A stretch of 20,173 nt of DNA from Larix sibirica (lineage: Eukaryota > Streptophyta > Pinopsida > Pinales > Pinaceae), in assembly GCA_004151065.3 (NCBI GenBank), contig NWUY0300109432.1:7915-28087 (forward strand), written 5' to 3'. Both the position numbers and the translations under genes were made by a program. Shown here piece after piece: positions 9,661-18,290 of the stretch (positions are counted from its first letter, which is position 1; the number at the start of each line of letters is the position of its first letter). The notes beneath the pieces were generated by a model. The model had not been told where the DNA came from. It did no database searches and worked only from the letters and a program-made list of their open reading frames with translations.

Positions 9661-10900
9661 GTGGAACCAACCTTTATAAAAAATGGGCTCTTGTCAGCTG
9701 GGAGAATATTTTCCTACCCAAACTTATGGGAGGTCTTAGATTATGTGATCCAAAAACAAGCAATGAAGTGCTAGGAGCCAAAACATGGTGGCAATGGGTC
9801 ACTCGGGACAAAGAGCCACGAGGGTTGTTATAGAAACATAAGTATGCTCCTAATATTGAAAAACAAAATCTTATTAGAATGGATGGGCACATTTCAAGGT
9901 CCTTGGTATGGAACCCAACATGTAAAAACAAGGCGTCAATGCAAAATCATTGTTTGTGGGAAATCAAAGATGGAGGATCAACCTTGTTCTAGGAAGACAT
10001 ATGGAAACAAATCCTTAGGTTAGTTGAAACACACCCAATGCCACACACTCAAATTGCTCTTAGGGGAAACAACATTAGTCGTGTTAAGCACTTCTAGGAT
10101 CCACCTGCTACTCAACAAGACTTTAGAAAATGGACTCATCCAACAAGTTGGAAAATAGAGGACAAGGAAAATTGGGAGGATTTTTGGAAAGAACTTCAAA
10201 TTCAACACCTAAAATCCAAAATTGGTCCAGACAAGCTTCTTTGGGGAAAAAATACTAGTGGAAATTTTACCATAAAAGAGGCATACCACTTGGCAACTGG
10301 TCACCAACATCTTCCAACAGAGCATGTCTGGCATCAAATATGGACTCAAAATATTTGGTTGAGAGTTGTTGTTTTTACATGGCTAACTGTTTGCAAGCAC
10401 ATTCTAACTTGGGACAACATTCTCAAAAGAGGTTTTGAAGGATTGTAAATATGTCATCTTTGCAACACCAACTTGGAATCAATAAACCATCTCCTAGACA
10501 TGTGTACCTTCACTACATCTCTATGGGACAAGGGATATATTATATTTCAAATAATTGATTGAATAAATGGAAATGTCACCTCCATCATCGAGAATTGGAA
10601 GGAGAATCCATTTTCCAACCCCCTCCTTAACAAAATTTGGAAACTATTTCCTAGATTCCTTATCTAGGAAACTTGGAAGGAAATGAATCATTGGATCTTC
10701 CAAAATGCAGTAAAACACCCCAACCTCATTTGGGATAAGATCAAATAAGATATCAAGGAGATTGTTTAGCTTCACCCCTAGTCTAATCAGGATGCCCAAT
10801 TAAATGATTGAGAATGGGTTATATTTGATGACTGGGAGATAACCACTGATCCCCCAATCACCCCTCCAAATAGGTTAAATCTTCACACAACAATCCTAAA
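9661..10900 (+). pseudogene. LINE-2 ORF2 post-RT and zf-RVT region
   Basis: The conserved post-RT block is readable: WENIFLPKLMGGLRLCDPKT, VLGAKTWWQWV, KHKYAPN and LWEIKDGGSTLF. Next comes the zf-RVT (cysteine/histidine) domain at about 10200-10530: SGNFTIKEAYHLATG, VWHQIWTQNIWLRVVVFTWL, ILTWDNILKRGF, then CHLCNTNLESINHLLDMC. The Cys-Cys-His-Cys set is preserved here, although a stop lies just before it near 10447. A further block reads PLLNKIWKLFPRFLI and TWKEMNHWIF, which connects zf-RVT to RNase H. The part from about 9700 to 10560 stays mostly in one frame and is one of the better-kept parts of the element. Confidence 0.8.
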
Positions 10901-11419
10901 TTATTGGACCACTCCACCTCAAGTATTCATCAAAATAAATTTTGATGGCACCTCTAAAGGGAACCCTATATTTGTGGGTTATGGAGGAGTTTGCAGGAAT
11001 GAAGACGGAATATTCTTCAACTCTACCATGGCTTCATTGGAAAAGATAGCAACAATGACATAGAATTAACATGAGTATTACAAGGGATAATCCTTCCAAT
11101 CAAATATAAATACATTAAAATTCTTGTGGAAGGAGACTCCTAGATTCTAGTAAGAAAGATGCAACAAATGTAGAATGACTCTCTATTGAGATATCTTTTC
11201 AATAACTAGTTCCTAGAAAATCATCTTCAACAGATGGCCTCTCTCCTTCCACTTATCTCAGTGATCTTCCCGTCACATGTCAGATGAGATGTCAATAAGA
11301 TAGCAGGTCACTTGGCCAATGAAGGTGCTCGCTTAGGGAAATACCATATGGATCATGATTGGATGACTTTGGGAGAATATACCCTCAAAAATGAGTGCAA
11401 GGAAATCACCAATAAATGA
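10901..11419 (+). pseudogene. LINE-2 ORF2 C-terminal RNase H domain
   Basis: RNase H would remove the RNA strand after first-strand synthesis. KINFDGTSKGNP at about 10932-10967 holds the first catalytic Asp, and VGYGGVCRNEDG is the next strand. After a frameshift near 11050, NNDIELT holds the catalytic Glu, and ILVEGDS at about 11120-11140 the second Asp. FPSHVR-stop-DVNKIAGHLANEGA at about 11270-11330 is the C-terminal signature, where the usual AD (last catalytic Asp) reads AG. About five stops fall within the domain. The frame then runs to a TGA at 11417-11419, taken as the ORF2 end. An extra RNase H of this kind is known in many plant L1 elements, where an archaea-like gene was acquired. 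Confidence 0.85.
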
Positions 11420-12254
11420 CCTCAAACTCTTGGATGGGGTGAGAAGAGTTATCCATATTGCCCCTTATTCCTAATGCATGGAGGGGGTAGGTGGCAATAT
11501 AGAGAGTGGTGGTGGCATGACTGGAAGTCTCCTTCATGGAGAGAAAGAGGGGCATGTGGAAGCTAGATTGATATGTCATTAATGGATTCTTGTTGTGGGA
11601 GGTTTAATTCACCTAGAATGTGTTATTGTACACTCATGGAATTCATGGAAGACAATGTAATGGACTTCCAACTGAGATATGGGGGCACATCGGATCCAAG
11701 ATCAATCACGAGCTCCTTAATTAATTCTTTGTTTTGGTTTATGTGAACACCTTGTTTAAGTGTGGGATCATGGATATCTTCAGTCATGAGTAGGTGTTAT
11801 TCATCCCTCCATAGGATCACTTCGCTTGGATTTGGAGAAATTCTACTCTACTAGCAGAAGAATTTGATATGTTGCACCAATTTGCTAGAAATCGGCAAGA
11901 AGGAGGCCTAAGGAAGAATCAGCTGGAACAGAGATTTACCAAGGAAATACAATGGCATATTCATTTTGACATTGAACAATCAAGGAAACACTTTTAGCAA
12001 GTTTCCAAGCTCACTCGAATGAGACTCACAAAACTAAAACAGAGGGATTTCCTAGAATGGTAATGAGAGCCATAGAGTAAATTTTTGGTTTGGATCCTCA
12101 ATAGATTTCGACAATCCTCCTTGGAAGGTTCCTCATGGAGCATTACCATACCCAAGCAAGTATTCAACTGGTTATAGCATCTATTCATGATGACATCAAC
12201 AATATTAGCAACAAGTTGGACACCCTAGATGAAGTGGAAAATAATCCTCTGTAG
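11420..12254 (+). pseudogene. LINE-2 possible coding extension or third ORF with C-terminal coiled coil
   Basis: Past the presumed ORF2 stop the sequence still looks like decayed protein. In the ORF2 frame, 11420-11855 has only three stops. In another frame, 11815-12060 has one stop in about 80 codons and reads LLAEEFDMLHQFARNRQEGG and KNQLEQRFTKEIQWHIHFD. In the third frame, 12135-12254 is open to a TAG at 12252-12254. There, hydrophobic residues alternate 4-3 through seven positions (I, I, I, I, I, L, L, from 12162 to 12227), a clear coiled-coil pattern. I do not recognise a family. It could be an ORF2 tail, a separate ORF3, or a chance set of open frames in a 3' UTR. The last stretch is the strongest part. 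Confidence 0.4.
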
Positions 12255-12623
12255 GTGTGCAACTGACCTCGTAATAGAATTGAAGTAGTTTCTCAGGTTT
12301 AACTATGTTTTTTTTTCATCCTCTAATTCCATGATTTTGAAGACTATGTATTATCAACTACTTTCTAGTTTTTTTGGTGAGATAGAGCTTCCTCTATTAA
12401 GACATCTTATAAAGGGGGGAAAGCTTTGGTTTCCCTTTTTAGGGTAGGATTCCCCTTCCCTAGTTTGATTTTGTAAAATTCTGACTCTCTTTTTTAGAGC
12501 CTAACTAAAACTTTTCCAGTGGTTGACCTAGTTTCCCTTGTGGCATGCCATCCATTGTCACTTTTTTGTATTGTATGTATTTTTATTAGTAATAGAAGGA
12601 CCTACAACCAACTTACAAAAAAA
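12255..12623 (+). other. LINE-2 3' UTR and A-tail
   Basis: The stretch is T-rich, ends GTATTTTTATTAGTAATAG followed by AAGGACC and CTTAC, and closes with seven A residues at 12617-12623. The unit-1 duplication resumes immediately afterwards, which fixes the element end. No separate polyadenylation signal of the AATAAA form is seen close to the tail. Confidence 0.75.
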
Positions 12624-12625
12624 TA

Positions 12626-12638
12626 TTCATATTAAATA
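12626..12638. repeat. Right target-site duplication of LINE-2 (decayed)
   Basis: TTCATATTAAATA follows the A-tail after two bases and pairs with GTCAATTAAATA at 6299-6310. The match is imperfect, as expected for an old insertion. Confidence 0.55.
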
Positions 12639-13690
12639 TTATTTAGAATGTCATGTTTACGTTTGAACATGTTAGAAATGAAAATATTAAAATCCTTGTG
12701 GTTTTGATAGGTAAGGTTGTAAAGAGTTTTTAATTTTTGATATTGGACAATTATGTCTTATATTATTAAGGGTAAGATAAGTTAAAAGGAAATGATGATC
12801 ATTCTCAACCTTCTTTTTGTCACAAGTTTTACAAATTTCTCATCCAAATGTGTTTTTGGGTTAATCCAATGACAAGTTTCAGTAAAGAGCACATGGGCAC
12901 TTGTCCTGATTTTGGAAATATTCATTTTTGTATTTTAAGCTCAAAATGTTAGGAAAATAGTTTTGATCGACCAAGTTTGGATAGATAAATCTTTGTAGTA
13001 TTTCAATTTCTTCGTATTGATGATTTCATTGCGATTCCAAGTCTTATGTTTAACCTTCATACAAATGGAAGATATAATATTGTTGATTACAAATTTGATT
13101 ATCTTCTTTTATGTTCCAATAGTTAAGGGAGACCTAAAATTTTCTAGTCTAGCCTCTTTTTGTATTGTGATGGTTACTTCTCATACTAGAAGAAATAAAT
13201 CTAGGGAGCCTATCTTTGTTCAACATGACCGATTTGTGCTTATAATCTAAATATCAAATGGTGTCATTAGATTACATGGAAGTGCATCTAACTTCAATCA
13301 AGAGAATGAGGTAAGGATGCTATAGTTAATTTTAAATTATAAGTTTTGAAGCAGCTTTGGATTTACTCAATTTTAATCCAAGTCTCACAAGAGAAGCATT
13401 GAGATGAAAAAGAAATCTTATCCCAATCCCAGAGCTCAACATTTCTACCTTTTCAAGATCATAATAAGCTTTCTAACCACAAATTATTTTTTTTCTCAAC
13501 ACTATGGTTCCATTAAAATGGGAATTAAAATTGAACACTATGGTTCCATTAGAATGAGAATTAAAATTGATGCCCTAGTACTTATAAAATTAAACCTCCT
13601 TAAGAGTGTTATTTCCATATAAAATTTAAAGGATAAATTCTTTCTTTAAATTTAATTATCATAGATTTTATTTTATTAATATTAAGTATA
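12630..13690 (-). pseudogene. LINE-3 copy A: non-LTR RT C-terminal half, degenerate
   Basis: This is the same family as the copy at 15295-16608 but more decayed. On the minus strand, TWIKIE-stop-IQSCFKTYNLKL at about 13320-13385 matches the KIEQxQKxFxxYNLKIK block that follows the thumb in this LINE lineage. NILSLKYKNEYF lies at about 12900-12945. EICKTCDKKKVENDHHFLLTY at about 12775-12845 matches the terminal Cys-x2-Cys ... HFLLDC motif, with the last Cys reading Tyr. The reading frame ends at about 12630, exactly where LINE-2 inserted. A 36-bp tandem copy interrupts it at 13498-13569. Stops are frequent. The RT palm is not recognisable in this copy. Confidence 0.7.
13498..13569. repeat. 36-bp tandem duplication
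   Basis: AACACTATGGTTCCATTA is repeated at 13498 and 13534, two units of 36 bp that differ at two or three sites. The corresponding place in unit 2 (about 16215-16245) has a single copy, so the duplication came after the split of the two units or was lost there. Confidence 0.9.
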
Positions 13691-13734
13691 AACTTATAAG
13701 AAATTAAAATTGATTAAAAAGTTTATAATTTCTT

Positions 13735-14005
13735 GATGATGATGACGATGGTGGTTAACGTACACTGAGACCCACTTGGTCTATTGGACCTAAAGAGAAG
13801 GGTATTATTTGGATTGCTGTAAAGTTTTATTCCTATGACCAAAAAGCTTAAAAAGAAGCGTTCCTAAATCGCCATAATTTTGAAAAGTTATAAGATTATG
13901 GAGTTTTGTATTGTAATAAATATTACGAAATTGCGATCGAATATAAATGTATACATGACACGTTAAGAAAAAGTGACTTTTATCCTTAGCATTCAAAAAA
14001 TTCAA
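13735..14005 (-). pseudogene. LINE-3 family C-terminal scrap with possible trinucleotide tail
   Basis: The minus-strand frame at 14005-13805 (66 codons) reads HFFLTCHVYIYIRSQF, LHNLITFQNYGDLGTLLFKL and FGHRNK. It matches the extreme C-terminus of the same LINE lineage (HFLLDCPAYTHIRSQF ... NYGELGTLL ... FEYRNK). It is an independent piece: on the minus strand it precedes copy A instead of completing it. About 50 bases after the stop, TCATCATCATCAAG on the minus strand (13735-13757) could be a simple-repeat 3' tail, as some LINE clades use in place of poly(A). That reading is an inference. Confidence 0.7.
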
Positions 14006-14965
14006 TAATTAAAAAAATATCATTAACATACAACTACACATATGAATGCATACTTCCTCTCTAAATAAACCCTATGTAATCACAAAATAACTAACTATCA
14101 GTGTACATAATCATCACATGCACTTTTTCTCTCTCCCTGTATAAGATAAAGAAAAAATAACCATGTAACCAAGATGGTCACATGCCATTGTGTTATAATT
14201 TTTTTTTGGTGTGGAGGCATGGTCAATGCTCTTTTTTTGTATTTGGCCATCTTAGTCATGTCTATATCGCCCATGTGGGCCTTCAACCATAGGGTGATTA
14301 GGAGATGGCCATAATTTGTTTTTGGCATTTGACACGATTCCCCAAACATTGGTCCCTATCTATTCAATTATGATAAAAATTTCTACCTAATTGGCACATA
14401 ACTCATACTCAACTAACTTTGGGAAGTACAAGAGTAAAAAATATTGCTTAGAAGATATATAATCTAAAAGTATAGAAAGTTGCACATAATTTACTAACCA
14501 TATGATGTACACTAACAAGTGGTATTACAATATGAGCATTATATATTATAATACCACCATCATATTTGGAGTATGGTTATACAAATTATTAATATTATTA
14601 TGAATGTTATTTATATTTTATTTTATTTTATATAATTTAAATAAAATAGAGTTTGTTGGGTAAATTTTTAGTTTTATTAAATGTTTTTAAGTTTTTAGTT
14701 ATTAATTTTTTTTCTTATATCTAAGGAAGATGAACTTTTAGCCAATTAAAACTAGTTTTATGTCATATTTTAAAATAAAAATGTGGTTTTAGTCAAGATA
14801 GTATTTGCAAGAAAGTAATGTCCCTTGCGATTATCAATGAAGATACTTTCAATGGATCCATGTGCTTTCTAATAGGGAATCTAACTTTAGTCCCATACAT
14901 GAGACTAAATACTACCCTAGTTGTCATTCACCTCTTCCCCTAAAGAGTGACACTCACACTCACCC
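14006..14965. other. AT-rich spacer; no gene recognised
   Basis: The minus-strand frame at 14349-14098 matches no family I know. The part at about 14270-14560 is a diverged partner of 17370-17770. A perfect 9-bp inverted repeat (GTGGTATTA and TAATACCAC) lies at 14519-14527 and 14549-14557. The stretch from 14600 to 14960 is simple AT-rich sequence. Confidence 0.45.
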
Positions 14966-15174
14966 TCAACCGTATAAAAATAAATTAATTATTGTAAATT
15001 ATAATCACTAATAGAATATCCATTTTATTTGTATATGATAATGGGGATCAAAAGAAATAACTAAAATTACATCAAAAGACATGCATTTTAAACTATGAAG
15101 GTTGACTAAGAATTATGGATAGGAACATATCTAATTTCAAATCTATTCTACGAAATTGTTACATAAGGAGAGGA

Positions 15175-15264
15175 AGATTATAAGAGCGATAGATGTTTGC
15201 TATTTCTTAATATTAATAAAGATTATAAGAGCGATAGATGTTTGCTATTTCTTAATATTAATAA
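15175..15264. repeat. 45-bp perfect tandem duplication
   Basis: AGATTATAAGAGCGATAG starts at 15175 and again at 15220. The two 45-bp units are identical by eye, although surrounding DNA is far more diverged, so this is a recent event. Unit 1 has one copy at the same place (about 6234-6280). Confidence 0.95.
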
Positions 15265-15294
15265 GGTTTATTGGGCAAATAAACGGAATTATAT

Positions 15295-16608
15295 TAAATA
15301 CTATTTAGAATGTCATTTCAAGATTTAAACATGGTGGAAATGAAAGTATCAAGGTTCTTATGACTTTTGCAAGTAAGGAGATACTAAAAAGTAGTTAAGT
15401 TATGAAACTTAATAAACTTATGTTTTATATTATTAAGCATAGTGAAAGTTAAATGGAAAGGGTGGTTATCCTCAATCTCTTTTGTATCGTAAATTTTGTG
15501 AATTTATTCATCCCAATGTGTTTTTTAGTTAGTTCGATGACGATTTTCACTATGGAGGTTATGAGATTTCATCCTAATCTTAATGTTAATTATTTTGTTC
15601 TTTAAGCTCAAGATGTTGAAAAAATAGTTTTGATTAATCAAAGTAGCTTTGAAATCTTTGTAACATTTCAATTCCACTTTATTAATGATTTCATTGTCAT
15701 TCCAAGGAAATTCCTTAAACGTCATAGGGATTTAAGATTTAATATTATCGATGTTACTATTTTGATTGGCTTATTTTGTGTTCCATTACTTAAAACAAGC
15801 CTCAAAATCTCTGCCTCAATCTCTTTTAAGCTTGTGGTGGATATTGCTCACACTAGAAGCAACAACAACGAACCTATTTGTGTTCAACTTGAGCCATTTG
15901 TAATTATAAGCTAAATATCAAATCATGGTTTTAGACTCCATGAAAGTGCAACAACGCCAATTAAGAGAATAGGGTAAGGACCATATAATTTAATTTTAAA
16001 ATTATACTTTATGAAGCATTTTTGGGTTTGCTCAATTTTATTCAAAAGTCTTATGAGAGATGATGCAAGCCTAAACTTCATAGTCGTAAAGAATAATAGG
16101 GATAATTGATTGATGAAAAGAATTTTGCATTATCTCAATCCCAGATCTCAACATATCTATATTTTTTTCATGACCATAATAAGCTTTTGAACCACCAATG
16201 ATAATTTTCTTCACTGTACTATGGTTTTAGTTCAAATGGCAATTGAAATCAATGCATAAGTATTTATGCACCTCTTCAAAGGTGTTACTCACCATAGAGG
16301 ATAAATAATTTTTCTTAAATTTAATTGCCATAAGGTTGATTTTATCAAATTAATGGCGAGCTAATAATTTCTGCAAAATTGGTGGATAGTTTTGGGTTAC
16401 TTGTAAAGGTCATCAATAGTTTTCATAAGGAGAACAACATTATCAACGTAAAGAAGAAGGATGACAACAAGGGAAACCATGTTAAATATTTGTACACCTT
16501 TAAACATTGTTCAATTTTATCGATGTAGGTGAAAAAAAAAGAGAGACATGACACTCTTTTTTTTTCAATGAAAATTTCATAATGAAACTCTCGAATACTT
16601 CCCTGCAT
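15295..16608 (-). pseudogene. LINE-3 copy B: non-LTR RT from motif B to C-terminus, degenerate
   Basis: This copy belongs to a plant LINE lineage distinct from LINE-1 and LINE-2. On the minus strand, YIDKIEQCLK at about 16504-16533 matches the YIDKLEECL segment after RT motif B. VVILLLYVDNVVLL at about 16427-16468 is motif C, with YVDD changed to YVDN (16439-16450). HQFC and INLIKSTLW follow. ILYDYEV-stop-ACIISHKTFE corresponds to LYGCEVWGCSIS. KIEQTQKCFIKYNFKIK with PYPILLI is at about 15945-16045. MKSHNLHSENRHRTN and KTHWDE at about 15510-15580 precede the C-terminal Cys/His motif, which has lost its Cys residues. The end reads YLLTCKSHKNLDTF and NDILNSI, with a stop at about 15295. Frames change several times. 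Confidence 0.75.
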
Positions 16609-17446
16609 TCAGAGATGGGACCTAGTGCAAACCCATCGACATTAATTATGATGCCTAACCCGATCTGGACATCAAGTGAGAAACACAACATATGCAACTA
16701 GTATAGGGAATCGATCCAAAACCTCATGCATGAAGCTCAAAGCACTCAACCACTCAAAATAACTAACCTAGAAAAAGAAAAAGAAAAACTCTTACTCCAT
16801 GCACAACACCAATATTATAATTTATGTATATAAACTTTTAAAAAATCAATACTTTATTTACCATTACGATTTAAAAAAAATGAATAGATAATTTGAAAGT
16901 ATAGTCATATACTTTTCTCCCTCTTATGCCTTTAAGAGTTTAATCACCACACTTTCTTTACTGGGTATCTAAATAAATAATTTATAAATATATATTTTCT
17001 ATTTAAAAAATTTAAGTCAAAGTAAATTGTAATTCGGTAACGATGAGTTGGTTTAAGAATTTAAGTAGAATTTTATATTTTTTTTGAAAAATATTTCATT
17101 TAAATAAATATTTATATGTATATTTAAAAATTATATTTTATACATAAATACATATTTATAAAGTCAACACAAAGACATGTATAAATGCCTATTTATATGC
17201 CTAAAACTATGTACTTCTAAAAATGATTTTTTATACATAAATACATATGCATATTTATAAGGTCAACACAAAAACATTATAAAACTCTAAAACAAAAGCA
17301 GCAGAAGGATTTGAATTTTGGACAATCATTCATAGTCATAGAGTTCACTAGCCACGTGGACCTTGGGTCATCCTAATCGGCTATGCCGACCTTCAAACAT
17401 ATGGTAATGGAGGGGTGAACTTGTGTGGACGTTATGTGTCCTCATT
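16609..17446. other. AT-rich spacer with a diverged direct repeat; no gene recognised
   Basis: A direct repeat of about 45 bp built on TTTTATACATAAATACAT and GTCAACACAAA lies at about 17135-17178 and 17228-17276. An A- and T-rich stretch at 16800-17130 shows no other structure. No frame of note is present. Confidence 0.5.
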
Positions 17447-17564
17447 AACAACTTTAAAAACTATGAGCTAACATTAGTCCTTGTCCACTGGAATATATGA
17501 TAAAGAACAACTTTAAAAACTATGAGCTAACATTAGTCCTTGTCCACTGGAATATATCATAAAG
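17447..17564. repeat. 59-bp tandem duplication, one mismatch
   Basis: AACAACTTTAAAAACTATG begins at 17447 and again at 17506. The two 59-bp units differ at a single base (G at 17499, C at 17558). As with the 45-bp unit, the near identity marks a recent slippage or repair event in otherwise old DNA. Confidence 0.95.
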
Positions 17565-17987
17565 AATGATAAATATTTCAACAACACGCAAAAATCATAT
17601 TCACCTACCCTATGTTGACTTTAGGAAATATAGGAGTCATAGTGGTTCGTTTTGCTTAAAATAAATATAGACCAAAAGTCTAGAAAGTTAGACAAAGTGT
17701 CGATCGTAGTATGTAGTGTGGTATCAACTTGTTCACATCATGTATATCACTTTGCCCACATCATGTATTATAATATCATGTAGAAGTTAATGGTGTTATC
17801 ATTACTATGTAATATATGTTGTAAAATGTTAATATGGAACTTTACTTCATGAACCTTTTTTATTTATAGGATAAACAAAACACTTTCATAGGCCTGATAG
17901 CCATTCTATAATGAAAATGTCAAAAAGACTTGCCCACTAATTAGCAAGTTTAAAAAAAAACAACATAGCCAAGTATTTTATCCTGGA

Positions 17988-18131
17988 TAGTATCTTCATT
18001 TAGAGAAACTTAAGTTTACCCCTTCATAGATCATTAGAAACATAAGTTTACTAGTATCTTCTTTTAGAGAAACATAAGTTTACCCTTTCATAGATCATTA
18101 GAAACATAAGTTTACCCCTTTATAGATCATT
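17988..18131. repeat. Higher-order tandem repeat: 64-bp unit made of 32-bp subunits
   Basis: TAGTATCTTC starts at 17988 and again at 18052, a 64-bp period. Inside each unit, AGAAAC-TTAAG/ATAAG-TTTAC recurs every 32 bp (18004, 18036, 18068, 18100). The second subunit has a different right half, so the pattern grew as a dimer. A weaker related GGATCATTACAA lies near 18186. The array sits just beyond the stop of the LINE-4 remnant and may be part of its 3' UTR. Confidence 0.85.
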
Positions 18132-18290
18132 ACAGGCAAAAATAATAGGTTAAAGTAGGCTGCGTCATAAGCAATTCCCTCTTCATGGATCATTACAACC
18201 AATTTTAAATTTCAGAAAAACTATAAGAAACATGAGACCCGAGATATCGAATATCCTCATTACTAATTTATGTTCATATTACATCTCATT

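Larger units (their letters stand above)
6311..12623 (+). mobile_element. LINE-2: near end-to-end plant L1-type LINE with ORF1, ORF2 and RNase H
   Basis: The order on the plus strand is a 54-bp leader, ORF1 (6365-7890), ORF2 (7887-11419), a protein-like extension to 12254, a 3' UTR and an A-tail of seven at 12617-12623. Short flanking repeats and an empty-site paralogue at 15293-15300 support both ends. It is not intact. ORF1 and ORF2 have many stops and frameshifts, the endonuclease lacks its middle and C-terminal parts, and the RT has lost its FVDD residues. The total of about 6.3 kb is within the usual range for plant L1 elements even after these deletions. Confidence 0.85.
12624..14580. 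repeat. Segmental duplication unit 1, right part
   Basis: From ATTAAATATTATTTAGAATGTCAT at 12631 this aligns with 15293 onward for about 1.06 kb, covering the LINE-3 remnant, with an offset of about 2665 bp. Weaker matches continue at about 14270-14320 (against 17370-17410) and 14440-14560 (against 17665-17770). The offset grows to about 3.2 kb, so insertions or deletions lie between. The strand is left open because this is a unit of DNA, not a gene. Confidence 0.6.
14966..17790. repeat. Segmental duplication unit 2 (without LINE-2)
   Basis: This is the tandem partner of 5836-6310 joined to 12624-14580. It matches the left flank (14966-15040 and 15217-15300) and LINE-3 copy A (15293-16360), then more weakly 17370-17790. 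It has no insertion at 15293-15300, so it serves as an empty-site reference for LINE-2. The segment from about 16400 to 17360 has no clear partner in unit 1. Confidence 0.6.

Noticed and set aside
2130-11419. Retroelement pieces as exons of a host gene
   Set aside because: Breaks coincide with stops and frameshifts, not with splice-like GT-AG boundaries, and domain order is that of LINE ORF2.
13404-13622. 72-codon plus-strand frame
   Set aside because: It is created by the 36-bp tandem duplication, which is a multiple of three, and lies antisense to LINE-3 copy A.
17988-18131. Regularly spaced repeats resembling a CRISPR array
   Set aside because: The 32-bp units are directly adjacent with no unique spacers, no cas genes are present, and the window is plant-like.
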